From: Lysobacter sp. yr284
GTDB lineage: Bacteria > Pseudomonadota > Gammaproteobacteria > Xanthomonadales > Xanthomonadaceae
Assembly (NCBI RefSeq): GCF_900107375.1
Contig: NZ_FNPT01000024.1
Coordinates: 1-64,000, forward strand
Length of the DNA: 64,000 bases
Direction: 5' to 3'
Shown here: positions 51,474 through 60,220 of the stretch, piece by piece
How positions within the stretch are numbered: the first letter of the stretch is position 1
Layout: each line of letters begins with the position of its first letter
The notes under the pieces: model-generated
Seen by the model: the letters and a program-made list of their open reading frames with translations, nothing else
What the model was told of the DNA's origin: nothing
Database searches by the model: none
Program-made: the position numbers and the translations under genes

Positions 51474-53270
51474 TCAGCCGCCCGGCCAGAACGGACCGCC
51501 GAGCCAGAGCCAGCGCGCCATCCAGGCGCTGACCAAGGCGATGAGCACGGTCAAGGGCAAGCCGATGCGCAGGAAGTCGCTGAAGCGGTACTGGCCCGGG
51601 CCGAGGATGAGAAGGTTCCCGTGGTGACCGATCGGGGTCAGGAACGCCACCACCGCGCCCAGCGCCGTGCACACCACGAACGGCGTCGCCGGCAGGCCCA
51701 GCGACTGCGCCAGCGAAATCGCGATCGGCCCCAGCAACACCGTGGTCGCCGCGTCCGACAGGATCTGGGTCAGCAACGCGGCGACGGTGAACATCACCAG
51801 CAAGATCGCCAGCGGCGGCCAGCCGGCGATCACGTGCAGCATGCCCTGGGCGAGCAACTGCGCGGTGCCGGTCTGCTCCATCGCCACGCCGAGCGGAATC
51901 ACGCCGGCGATCATCACGAAGATGCGCACGTCGATCTCGCGATAGGCCTGTTCGACATCGACGCAGCGCGTGGCCACCATCGCCACCGCGCCGAGCAGGA
52001 ACGCCAGCGGCGCGGGCAGCCATTCGGTCGCCGCGGCGAGCACGGTCGCGGCCAGGATCGCCAGCGCGATCGGCGCGCGCAGCCGCCGCCGCGCTTCGCC
52101 GGCGAACGGCACCAGCATCAGGAAGCCGTGGTGCGCGGCCAGTTCGGCGAAGCGCGCCGGCCGGCCCCACAGCACCAGCAGGTCGCCCTCGCGCAGACGC
52201 GCGTCGGCCAGGCGCGGCGCGACCGCGCCCTGGCGCCGCCACAGCCCTGCGATCACCGCGTTGAACTGGCGGGCGAAGTCGAGCTCGCGCACGCTGCGGC
52301 CGACGAACTCCGAGCCCGGCGCGACCAGCGCCTGCACCAGCTGCGCCTCGCCGTCGCCCTGGGCGTGTTCGCCGAAGCGCGCGATCGCGTTGAGGTCCAG
52401 GCCGGCGTCGTCGTGCAGCGAGGCCAGCGCGTCGGCCGAGGCCTCCACCAGCAGGATGTCGCCGCTGATCAGCGGGCTGCTCGGGCCCAGGTCCTGGCGG
52501 CGCAGGCCGTCGCGCAGCCAGCCGGTCAGCACGAAGCGGTCGCCGAGCGCCTTCTGCAGTTCGGCCAGCGGCCGGGTGCTCCAGCGCGAGCCTTCCACCA
52601 CCAGCAGCTCGGTGCGGTAGCGGTCCAGGCGCAGGTAGCCGTCGTCGCCGTGGTCGCCGCTGCGCTTGGGCAGGATCCAGCGCGCGGCCAGCATGTACAG
52701 CACGCCGACCACCACCAGCGCCAGGCCAATCGGGGTGATCGAGAAGATGCCCAGGCCGGGCGCGCCGGTGCGTTCGATCAGGTTGTCGGCGAGCAGGAAG
52801 GCCGGCGCGCTGACCAGGGTGAGCGTCGTGCCCAGCGACGCGGCGAACGACATCGGCATCAGCAGGCGCGAGGCCGACAGCCCGCGCGACTTCGCGAACC
52901 GGGTCAGGATCGGCAGCATCATCGCCGTGACCATGACGTGGTGGGTGAACGAGGACAGCGCCGCCACCGCCGGCATGGTCACCGCGATCGCGCGGCCCTC
53001 GCTGTGGCCGGCGGCGCGGCCGATCCACTGGCCCAGGCGCTCGGTGATGCCGGTCGCGGCCAGGCCGCCGGAGATCACGAACACCGCCGCGACGATGATC
53101 GCCGGCTCGCTGGCGAAGCCCGACAGCGCCTGCTTGGCGTCGAGCACCCCGGTCAGCACCAGCGCCAGCAAGGTCAGCATGGCGGTCACGTCCACCCGCA
53201 GGCGCTCGCTGACGAACAGGTACAGGGCGGCGCCCAGGATCAGGAGGAAAGCGATCTGAGAAAAGTCCAT
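51474..53270 (-). CDS. SLC13-family permease with two RCK_C (TrkA-C) domains
   Basis: Anion/sodium symporter-like membrane protein of 598 aa. N-terminal helices (1-190) include ALSSFTHHVMVTAMMLPI. Two central soluble RCK_C domains span roughly 205-290 and 295-380. C-terminal helices include QILSDAATTVLLGPIAISLA and FLTPIGHHGNLLILGPG. This split arrangement is standard for the YbhI/CitT-like SLC13 subgroup with TrkA-C insertions. The substrate may be sulfate, citrate or dicarboxylates and cannot be fixed here. Confidence 0.88.
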   Translation of the reverse strand: MDFSQIAFLLILGAALYLFVSERLRVDVTAMLTLLALVLTGVLDAKQALSGFASEPAIIVAAVFVISGGLAATGITERLGQWIGRAAGHSEGRAIAVTMPAVAALSSFTHHVMVTAMMLPILTRFAKSRGLSASRLLMPMSFAASLGTTLTLVSAPAFLLADNLIERTGAPGLGIFSITPIGLALVVVGVLYMLAARWILPKRSGDHGDDGYLRLDRYRTELLVVEGSRWSTRPLAELQKALGDRFVLTGWLRDGLRRQDLGPSSPLISGDILLVEASADALASLHDDAGLDLNAIARFGEHAQGDGEAQLVQALVAPGSEFVGRSVRELDFARQFNAVIAGLWRRQGAVAPRLADARLREGDLLVLWGRPARFAELAAHHGFLMLVPFAGEARRRLRAPIALAILAATVLAAATEWLPAPLAFLLGAVAMVATRCVDVEQAYREIDVRIFVMIAGVIPLGVAMEQTGTAQLLAQGMLHVIAGWPPLAILLVMFTVAALLTQILSDAATTVLLGPIAISLAQSLGLPATPFVVCTALGAVVAFLTPIGHHGNLLILGPGQYRFSDFLRIGLPLTVLIALVSAWMARWLWLGGPFWPGG

Positions 53271-53395
53271 GCCCGCGATTGTGCGGGACTTGGCCGTGTC
53301 CGCGCCGTGTGCGCCGTCTACCCTGCCGTCACGACCGCATTGGCTACACTTCCCGGTCAATTCGACGCCGATGGCCGACGCTACGCGCCAAGCCG

Positions 53396-54580
53396 ATGAA
53401 CCTGCCGCATCCCCTGCCGCCCACGCTGTCCGCCGGAGACGATCCTGCGGCCGCCGATGGGCGTTTCCGCGAGGCGATGAAGGCGTCCAACATCGGCATG
53501 GCGATCGTCTCGCTCGACGGCGTATGGCTGGAGCTCAACCCGGCGCTGTGCGCGATGCTGGGCTACCGCGTGGAGGAATTGCGCGGCCACCATTACAGCG
53601 AAGTGACCCACCCCGACGACCTGGCGATCAGCCAGAACCTGGTCGCGGCGCTGGTCAGCGGCGAGCTGGCCTCGGTGGACGAGCACAAGCGCTACCTGCA
53701 CCGCGACGGGTCCGAGCTGTGGGTGCAGCTGAACGTGGCGGTGATGCGCGATGAAGACGGCGCGCCGCGCTATTTCATCTCGCACATGCGCGACATCCGC
53801 GGCGAGCGCGAGGCCGGCATCGCCCTGAGCGCGCGCGTGGCCGAACACGGCGCCGCGCTGGACGCCTCGCATCGCCAGCTGCAGCTGTTCGCCGACGCGG
53901 TCGCCCACGACCTGCGCGCGCCGCTGCGTTCGATCGAAAGTTTCTCGGCGTTGCTCGCCGACCGCGCCAGCGAGCGCCTGAACGAGACCGACCGCGACTA
54001 CCTCGCGCGCATCCGCGCCGCCGCCTCGCGCATGACCGGGCTGCTGGCGATGCTGACCGAGCTGTCGCACGTGACCCGCGCGGAGATGCGGATCGCGCCG
54101 GTGGATTTGAGCCTGCTCGCCGACTGGGTCGGCGCCGAGCTGCAGGACGCCGACCCGGCGCGCCGCGGCGAGGTCGAGGTGCAGCCCGGGCTGCAGGTCG
54201 AGGGCGACGAGCGCCTGCTCAAGGTCATGTTCACCCAGCTGATGCACAACGCCTGGAAATTCTCCGGCGTGGCGGCCGACGCGGACGCGCCGGTGCGGAT
54301 CGAGGTCGCCGGCGAGGTCCGCGGCGGCGTCCTGGCCCTGACCGTGCGTGATCACGGTAGCGGTTTCGACATGCGCTATGCTCACAAGCTGTTCGAGCCC
54401 TTCCAGCGCCTGCACGGGCCGGACCAGGGCGGCGGCCACGGCCTGGGGCTGGCGATCGCGCAACGGGTGGCCGAACGCCACCGCGGCCGCCTGCGCGCCC
54501 AGTCCGAGCCCGGCCGGGGCAGTACGTTCACAGTGGAGTTGCCGCTCGTGTCCAGCGGCGAGGAAGACGCAGATGCATAA
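53396..54580 (+). CDS. PAS-domain sensor histidine kinase
   Basis: Soluble kinase of 394 aa, no membrane segments. A PAS domain (about 20-140, with NPALCAMLGYRVEEL and a PAC end ISHMRDIRGERE) leads to a short coiled linker. The HisKA domain has phospho-acceptor His171 in DAVAHDLRAPLRSIE. The HATPase_c domain carries MHNAWKFS (N box), DHGSGFD (G1) and GHGLGLAI (G2). Start ATG 53396 puts PAS near the N-terminus. The response regulator gene overlaps its last eight bases. Confidence 0.93.
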   Translation: MNLPHPLPPTLSAGDDPAAADGRFREAMKASNIGMAIVSLDGVWLELNPALCAMLGYRVEELRGHHYSEVTHPDDLAISQNLVAALVSGELASVDEHKRYLHRDGSELWVQLNVAVMRDEDGAPRYFISHMRDIRGEREAGIALSARVAEHGAALDASHRQLQLFADAVAHDLRAPLRSIESFSALLADRASERLNETDRDYLARIRAAASRMTGLLAMLTELSHVTRAEMRIAPVDLSLLADWVGAELQDADPARRGEVEVQPGLQVEGDERLLKVMFTQLMHNAWKFSGVAADADAPVRIEVAGEVRGGVLALTVRDHGSGFDMRYAHKLFEPFQRLHGPDQGGGHGLGLAIAQRVAERHRGRLRAQSEPGRGSTFTVELPLVSSGEEDADA

Positions 54581-55007
54581 GGAGATCCTGCTGGTCGAGG
54601 ACAACCCCGACGACGTCGAGCTGACCCGGCTCGCCTTCGACGAGGCCAAGATCGCCAACAGGCTGGTGGTGATGGGCGACGGTGCCGAGGCGCTGGATTA
54701 CCTGTTCGCCCGTGGCCGCTATTCCGACCGCGACCCCAACGATCTTCCCTCGATCGTGCTGCTGGACCTGAACCTGCCCAAGGTTGACGGCCGCGAAGTG
54801 CTGCAGGCGATCCGCGCGCACGAACCCACCCGCACCCTGCCGGTGGTGGTGCTGACCACCAGCACCGAGCCGTTCGACGTCGAGGCCAGCTATGCGCTCG
54901 GGGTCAACAGCTACATCCAGAAGCCGGTGGATTTCGAACAGTTCGTCTGGGCGGTCAAGCAGGTCGGGCTGTACTGGCTGGTGCTGAACCACCCGCGCAA
55001 TCCCTGA
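54573..55007 (+). CDS. Single-domain response regulator (Rcp1-like)
   Basis: A 144-aa receiver without an output domain. The acid pocket is EDNPDDVE, the phospho-acceptor is Asp65 in LLDLNLPKVDG, Thr is in VVLTTST, and Lys117 is in IQKPVDFEQF. This resembles Rcp1-type regulators paired with PAS or phytochrome kinases. It overlaps the kinase gene (ATGCATAA), so the two are cotranscribed and should be a cognate pair. The downstream target is unknown. Confidence 0.94.
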   Translation: MHKEILLVEDNPDDVELTRLAFDEAKIANRLVVMGDGAEALDYLFARGRYSDRDPNDLPSIVLLDLNLPKVDGREVLQAIRAHEPTRTLPVVVLTTSTEPFDVEASYALGVNSYIQKPVDFEQFVWAVKQVGLYWLVLNHPRNP

Positions 55008-55629
55008 GACCGGCGCGCCCGCGCCGATCGCGCGGGGCCATCGGCGGACGTGTCCGCCGGCGAAGCGGTACCGGGCCCGGCCCGGCGGGTTTGCGGCGTA
55101 TCCCATGAACTTCACCGGCGCGGCGAGCGCCCGCGGGACCGCTCGAACGCCGGTCGCGCGGCGCGTTGCCGCCCTGCGCGTTCAGCGCCGTTCGGCCCGC
55201 GCGCGTGGCCGCGGACACCGCAGCCGCCTCGGCACGCACCGGCAGGCGAACGGCCACGCCGACGTTCGAGCGGGCCACGCGCCAGGCGACGCCCGGCCGA
55301 CGGATGTGCCGACATGCGTACGCACGAACGAGCCGACGCACGCGCCGCGTTGCCGGCCGACGCACGGGCCGATTGGCGTCGATGGACGGCGACGGCGAGC
55401 GTCGCCCTGATCCTTCAGGCACAAAAAGAACCGCAAAAAAGCACTCACTCGCCGCATCGATGCAATGCGGCGCACCGATTGCGTGTCCGTCTAACGCCCC
55501 GTTTCCACGATAACTCCAGTGCATCTGCTCATCGGCGCCGACCACGGTGGCCGGGGGCAGCCACCTAGGCGAGGATCGAAACCGATGCGCCCGCGCGCAG
55601 TCATGCGCCGGGCCGGTCAGGGGGAACGG
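55008..55629. other. Gene-free interval upstream of permease
   Basis: A 622-bp gap. The left part is GC-rich with repeated GCCGACG/CGAACG words; the right part from about 55410 is less GC-rich (CACAAAAAGAACCGCAAAAAAG) and may hold the permease promoter. No gene or clear repeat is supported. Confidence 0.5.
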
Positions 55630-57057
55630 ATGGACGATACAGCCAAGCAACGTTTGAAGGCCGGCTCGGTGGGGTGGGTGCGGATCTTCGCATTCGTGTT
55701 CGCCACCACCGGGCCGATGATCGGATTGGTCGGCGCGGTGCCGGTCGGGCTGACCCAGGGCAACGGCATCGGCCTGGCCGGTTGCTTCCTGCTCGTCGGC
55801 GCGGCCTACCTGGTGTTCACCGTCGGCTTCGCGGCGTTGGTGCGGCAGGTGATCGATGCCGGCGCGTTCTATGCCTGCGTCGCGCGCGGGCTGTCGCCGT
55901 CGGCGGGACTGGTCACGGCGGGGTTCGCGGTCACCGCCTACATGGCTTTGCAACTGTGTTGCTACGTGCTGATCGGATTCTTCATCGAACAGCTCAGTCT
56001 GCGCCTGCTCGGCGAGGGCTGGCCGTGGTGGTTCAACGCCTTGCTGGTCAACGCGGTGGTGCCGTTGTGCAGCCAGCGCAACCTCGTGTTCGCCGCGTGG
56101 CTGATCGGCGCGCTGGCGCTGGCGGAGTTCGCGATGATCGCCGCCTTCGCGGTTTCGGTGCTGGCGCACGGCGGCGGCCCGCAGGGCCTGAGCGCGGAGC
56201 CGTTCGCGCCGGCGCGGGTGTTCTCGGCCGGCTTCGGCGCGGCGATGGCGTTCGCGGTGGCGTCGTTTTCCGGCTTCGAGACCGCCGCGGTCTACGCCGA
56301 GGAAGCGCGCGCGCCGCAGCGCAACGTGCCGCGCGCGTTGTACGCGGCGATCTTCGCCGTCGCCTTGTCGACCACGGTCGCGGTGTGGACTTTGATCGCC
56401 GCCTACGGCCCCGACCGCGTCGTGGACGCGGCCTGGCACCATCCGGGCGAGCTGTGGTTCGCGGTGGCGCCGAATTTCGTGCCCGCCGGCGTCGCCGCGG
56501 CGATGGCGGGCCTGCTGTTGACCAGCCTGTTCGCGGCCATCGTCGCCCTGCAGAACGTGGTCTCGCGCTATCTCTACGCGCTGGGCCGCGACGGCGCGAT
56601 CTGGCCGACGCTGGCGCAGATGCACCCGGTGCAGGAAACGCCGTACATCGCCAACCTGGTCCAGGCGATGGTGTCGATCCTGATGCTGTCGGCGCTGGGC
56701 TTGGTCGAACAGGACCCGCTGCGCATCGCGCTGGGCTCGGTTTCGGCGCTGGCCGCGGCCAGCCTGCTGTGCGCGCAGATTCTCACCAGCCTGGCGGTGA
56801 TCGGCTACTTCCGCGCCCACGGCGGCGGCGGCGCGCTGGCGACGCGGATCGCGCCGGCGTTGAGCGTGTTGGCGTTGTCGGCGCTGCTCGGCACCATCCT
56901 GGCCAACCTGCGGCTGCTGACCGGCGGCAGCGACGCGGCGGCCTGGTCGATCGTAGCCGCGCTGGCGGGCATCGCCGTGCTGGCCGCGCTGTATGCCGCG
57001 GCGCTGAAGCGGCGCGCGCCGGCCGTCTACGCCGCGCTCGGCCGCGGCGGCCGCTGA
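55630..57057 (+). CDS. APC family amino-acid permease
   Basis: Twelve-helix transporter of 475 aa in the amino acid-polyamine-organocation superfamily. Helix 1 carries FATTGPMIGLVGAVPVGL (the unwound Gly-rich segment), and helix 6 carries VASFSGFETAAVYAEEARAP, the FxGFE hallmark of the family. GGGGAACGG precedes ATG 55630. Substrate not assignable; no metabolic neighbour gives a clue. Confidence 0.88.
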   Translation: MDDTAKQRLKAGSVGWVRIFAFVFATTGPMIGLVGAVPVGLTQGNGIGLAGCFLLVGAAYLVFTVGFAALVRQVIDAGAFYACVARGLSPSAGLVTAGFAVTAYMALQLCCYVLIGFFIEQLSLRLLGEGWPWWFNALLVNAVVPLCSQRNLVFAAWLIGALALAEFAMIAAFAVSVLAHGGGPQGLSAEPFAPARVFSAGFGAAMAFAVASFSGFETAAVYAEEARAPQRNVPRALYAAIFAVALSTTVAVWTLIAAYGPDRVVDAAWHHPGELWFAVAPNFVPAGVAAAMAGLLLTSLFAAIVALQNVVSRYLYALGRDGAIWPTLAQMHPVQETPYIANLVQAMVSILMLSALGLVEQDPLRIALGSVSALAAASLLCAQILTSLAVIGYFRAHGGGGALATRIAPALSVLALSALLGTILANLRLLTGGSDAAAWSIVAALAGIAVLAALYAAALKRRAPAVYAALGRGGR

Positions 57058-57076
57058 GCGCGCGCCGCCGCGATGC

Positions 57077-57820
57077 TCAGCCGGCGGCGTACAGGCGTTC
57101 GGCGCGTTGGAACAGGATCCAGCTGGTGGCGATGTACTTGTCGCCGCCCTTGGGCCGGTTGCCGCGATGGGTGTGGGTGAAGGCGGCCGGCGCGATCAAC
57201 AGGTCGCCGGCGCGCGGGGCGATCTTGCGGCGCTGGTAGAGGAACTCGGTCTCGCCTTCCTCGAAGCCGTCGTTGAGGTAGATCGTCCACAACACGTGGC
57301 GGTGCAGGGTGTCGGCGTGCGCGTCGCGCGGATACAGCTCGCAATGCCAGTAGGGATAACCGCCGCGGTTGGCGGTGTAGCGCTGCAGGTTGATCGCGCC
57401 GGGGCGGAACACGGTCTGCGCGACCGGCGACAGCGCGCTGTCGTCCATCTGCGCCATGCGTTCGGCGGTGATGCGATGGCGCTTGCCGTCGGCGTCGGGC
57501 GTTTCCAGCATCAGCGGCGCGATCATCGTGTGCGGATAGCGGCGCAGGTACTGCAGCAGGCCGCGGAACACCGCCAGGTTCAAGGTCTGCTCGACGTCCT
57601 TCCAGCCGTCGCGGCCGGTGATGGTGATGTCGCGGCTGTCCTTGAGGTCGGGCATCACCCCGCCGCCGACGCGGCCGGGCTCGCTGTCGCGGCTGGCGTC
57701 GAAGCGGCGCACCAACTGCTCGCATTGCTCGCGCGTGAGCGCCTGTGGATAGACCTCGATGAAATCGTCGCCGGCGGCGGCGGGCAGCGGTTCGTGGACG
57801 GCGTCGGCGGGCGATGACAT
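57077..57820 (-). CDS. 2OG-Fe(II) oxygenase family protein
   Basis: A 247-aa double-stranded beta-helix dioxygenase. The iron facial triad is visible as YWHCELYPRDAH (the HxD/E-like region), and the distal His is in FTHTHRGNRPKGGDKYI with Arg for 2-oxoglutarate. Similar proteins are prolyl-4-hydroxylase-like enzymes of unknown substrate. ATG 57820 begins MSSPADAVHEPLP. It converges on the permease gene 19 bp away with no visible terminator. Confidence 0.85.
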   Translation of the reverse strand: MSSPADAVHEPLPAAAGDDFIEVYPQALTREQCEQLVRRFDASRDSEPGRVGGGVMPDLKDSRDITITGRDGWKDVEQTLNLAVFRGLLQYLRRYPHTMIAPLMLETPDADGKRHRITAERMAQMDDSALSPVAQTVFRPGAINLQRYTANRGGYPYWHCELYPRDAHADTLHRHVLWTIYLNDGFEEGETEFLYQRRKIAPRAGDLLIAPAAFTHTHRGNRPKGGDKYIATSWILFQRAERLYAAG

Positions 57821-58188
57821 GGCGGGGGCGGGCGAAAGCAAGCGAAGTCCCGATCCTCGCACGTGCGCACGAGGTTGCGGAAACGCAACGGCGCCGGCGC
57901 GGCCGCGATGTTGCGACCGCACGCACGCGGCGAAGGCCCGCTGCGTCTGCGCTGCGCGGTCGCGGCCGCCCAAGCTGACCGGGGACGGCCGCGCCTGGAC
58001 GCGGCCGCGGTGCGTTGCGCCGGCGCAACGGTTTTCCCGCGCGGCGCCGGCCAAGCCGCCGCGGCGCGCGGGAAAGCGCTTTGTATTCAAGCGCTTGCAA
58101 AGTTGGCACGGGTCTGGCGTAGGACCTCTCGCCGGCCGCGATTGCTCCGCTGCCGGCGTTTCGAGCATCCCCCGTCTCGGAGTCCGCC
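57821..58188. other. Divergent regulatory region of the amyloid operon
   Basis: 368 bp separating the oxygenase gene from the Fap-like operon. The right end holds two AAGCGCTT palindromes (58074-58081 and 58089-58096) and the sigma-54-like promoter. The rest is GC-rich without clear signals. Confidence 0.6.
58103..58119 (+). promoter_or_regulatory. Sigma-54-like promoter of the Fap-like operon
   Basis: TTGGCAC-N5-TGGCG, compared with the consensus TTGGCAC-N5-TTGCA/T. The -24 element is perfect and the invariant GG and GC are 10 bases apart as required; the -12 element has two mismatches. It ends 70 bases before the first gene. An activator site is expected upstream, for which the AAGCGCTT pair is a candidate. 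Confidence 0.6.
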
Positions 58189-58722
58189 ATGCGCCCGTCC
58201 GTCTCCCCCGTCGCCGAAGTCCGCGCCGTCCGCGTCCGCCGCCACATGCCTGCCGTGGCCGCGCTCGTCCTCGTGCTGGCCCTGCCCCTGCCCGAGGTGC
58301 GCGCGGCCGGGCCCGGCGCCGACACCACCGTGGTGATCGCCCGCACCGTCCACCCGCGCATCGCCTACCGGGCGCTGCCGGCGCAGGACAACCCGGTGCG
58401 CACCGAGGCGACCACGTTTCCGGGCCAGGTGTTCCACGCCACCCTGGCGCGTTCGCTGGCGCCGCTCGACGATGCCGCGCTCGGCCAACACGGCTCCGGC
58501 GGCGTGCGCGCCGCTGCGGCCACCGATGCGGCGAACGCGATGTGGGCGCCCACAGTCGGCGCGGGGGCGGGCGCGGCGTTCGCCGGGGCGGGCGCGTCGG
58601 CGCCGCTCGGCGCCAGCGCCAGCGTCGGCGGTGCGGTGCTCGGCGCCACCGTCGGCCTCGGCGACACCCTTACCGGCGCGGTCATGCAGGCGCTGGCGCC
58701 GCCGCCGGGGAGCGGGCGGTGA
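58189..58722 (+). CDS. Secreted protein, first gene of the amyloid operon
   Basis: A 177-aa protein with a signal peptide (VAALVLVLALPLPEVRAA). A beta-rich region (TTVVIARTVHPRIAYRALPAQ) is followed by a short LDDAALGQ motif, similar to one in the FapE-like protein, and an Ala/Gly-rich C-terminus. I do not recognise a family. It is additional to the six-gene Pseudomonas fap layout. The next gene starts inside its stop codon. ATG 58246 is an alternative start leaving a shorter n-region. Confidence 0.72.
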   Translation: MRPSVSPVAEVRAVRVRRHMPAVAALVLVLALPLPEVRAAGPGADTTVVIARTVHPRIAYRALPAQDNPVRTEATTFPGQVFHATLARSLAPLDDAALGQHGSGGVRAAAATDAANAMWAPTVGAGAGAAFAGAGASAPLGASASVGGAVLGATVGLGDTLTGAVMQALAPPPGSGR

Positions 58723-59342
58723 ACGCGCGCCCGCGTCCGCGGCGCCACGCGGCGCTGTGGCTGGCCGGTTGCCTGTTGGCGACGGCGATCGCCGGCGACG
58801 GCCGCGCCCAGCGCGCGCCGCTGGACCGCGCCGAGATCGGCGCGGCCGGCCGCGGCCTCGACGGCCGCGCGGCGATCAACCAGGCCGCCGGCGCCGGCAA
58901 CGCGCAGGCCAACCAGGCCGCGTTGTCGCTGGCGCCGGGCGGACTCGCCATCGCCGCCGCGCGCGCCGGACAGCGAGTCGAACCCGCCGGCGCCGCGGCG
59001 CTGGCCCGCGCCGCACAGGCGCGCATCGGCGCCGGCGCCTTCGACGGCGCCCACGGCCTGCTTCAGCTCAACCAGGCCGCCGGCGCCGGCAACGCCCAGC
59101 TCAACCGCTTCGCCTTGGCGCGCGGCGCGGTCGCTGCGCTCGACGATGCCGCGCTCGCCGCCGTCGCCGGTCCGCCGGCCGAGGCCGCGCCCGCGCGCGC
59201 CGCGTCCGGCGCGCGCCAGGCCGCCATCGCCGCGGACGCGTTCCGCGGCGGCCGCGGCGTGCTGCAACTCAACCAGACGGCGGGGACCGGCAACGCTTCG
59301 GTCAACGCCATCGTGCTCCGACTGCCGGGGAGCGCTCCATAA
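58719..59342 (+). CDS. FapA-position secreted protein with amyloid-like repeats, GTG start
   Basis: A 207-aa protein starting at GTG 58719 (GTGA overlap with the previous stop; GGGGAG seven bases upstream). A signal peptide (about residues 1-30) is followed by three copies of an Asn/Gln repeat: INQAAGAGNAQANQ (53-66), LNQAAGAGNAQLNR (117-130) and LNQTAGTGNASVNA (184-197). The pattern resembles curlin and Fap repeats. Its position before the two amyloid subunits corresponds to fapA, a chaperone or minor subunit in Pseudomonas. Confidence 0.75.
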   Translation: MNARPRPRRHAALWLAGCLLATAIAGDGRAQRAPLDRAEIGAAGRGLDGRAAINQAAGAGNAQANQAALSLAPGGLAIAAARAGQRVEPAGAAALARAAQARIGAGAFDGAHGLLQLNQAAGAGNAQLNRFALARGAVAALDDAALAAVAGPPAEAAPARAASGARQAAIAADAFRGGRGVLQLNQTAGTGNASVNAIVLRLPGSAP

Positions 59343-59399
59343 AAAAACCACAACGGCGGAACGCAGTCGCGACACCCACCACCCTTCAGGAGAGAGACC

Positions 59400-60161
59400 A
59401 TGAAAGCGCAACTGACCCTGCTCGCCCTCGCCCTGGCCGTCGCCGCGCCGGCCTATGCCGAAGGCGACGACGCCCGCATCCACAGCGACACCTCGGTGAG
59501 CAACCGCATCCACGTCGGCGGCCACGTCGGCGTGCGCGGCAAGATCCGGGTCGCGTCCGAATCCGCCGCGACCGTGGACCAGGACCAGAACACCGTGGGC
59601 AACAGCTCGCTCGGCGACGGCGACCACGACGCCCGCCTCGGCGGCAGCGCGCTGTCCAACGCGCAGGGCAACATCGGCGCCAACGTCGCCGCCGGCGTCG
59701 GCAACGCGCAGAGCAACGACACCGCGCTGTCGGCGGTGGACGGGCAGAAGGTGTTCGCCTCGGCGATGGTGTTCAACGACCAGAAGACCGCGTTCAACTA
59801 CGCCACGTCGAGCCAGCAGGACACCTACTACGACGCCACCCTCGACGGCAGCGCGCTGTCCAGCGCCAAGGGCAACATCGGCGTCAACGTCGGCGCCGGC
59901 GTCGGCAATGCGCAGAGCAACGGCATGGCCGCCTCGGTCAACAGTTCCGGCACTCTGGCCAAGGCCGCCTCCGACAGCGAGCAGCACAGCTGGCTCAACG
60001 AACTGGCCGCGGCCTGCGACCTGGACACCTTCGCCACCCTCGCCGGCAGCGCGCTGTCGGGCGCGCAGGGCAACATCGGCGCCAACGTCGCCGCCGGCGT
60101 CGGCAACGCCCAGCACAACGGCCTGTCCATCGCTACCGCGTCCTGCGGCAGCTGCCAGTGA
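59400..60161 (+). CDS. Fap-like functional amyloid subunit 1 (FapB/FapC-type)
   Basis: Secreted 253-aa protein; the signal peptide ends APAYA (residue 20). Three imperfect repeats lie at about 82-111, 150-180 and 216-247, each with GNIGANVAAGVGNAQSN-type sequence, the Fap amyloid signature. Two linkers separate them (112-149 and 181-215). It ends CGSC-Gln, the C-terminal CxxC typical of FapB/FapC. AGGAGAGAG precedes ATG 59400. It should be exported through the FapF-like pore and polymerise outside the cell. It is a tandem paralogue of the next gene. Confidence 0.85.
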   Translation: MKAQLTLLALALAVAAPAYAEGDDARIHSDTSVSNRIHVGGHVGVRGKIRVASESAATVDQDQNTVGNSSLGDGDHDARLGGSALSNAQGNIGANVAAGVGNAQSNDTALSAVDGQKVFASAMVFNDQKTAFNYATSSQQDTYYDATLDGSALSSAKGNIGVNVGAGVGNAQSNGMAASVNSSGTLAKAASDSEQHSWLNELAAACDLDTFATLAGSALSGAQGNIGANVAAGVGNAQHNGLSIATASCGSCQ

Positions 60162-60220
60162 CGCGCGTGCGGCCGCGGCGGCACGCGCCGCCGCGGCCGC
60201 GCTCCCGACGGAGAACCCCG

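Noticed and set aside
51301-51627. Plus-strand frame with AAGGA site and signal-like N-terminus
   Set aside because: Only the first 60 codons look protein-like; the rest is antisense to the permease C-terminus. It could be a real small secreted protein, but nothing confirms it.
51066-53399. 777-codon plus-strand frame over the SLC13 permease
   Set aside because: His/Gln/Arg-rich translation with no family features; the opposite strand encodes a clear permease with membrane helices.
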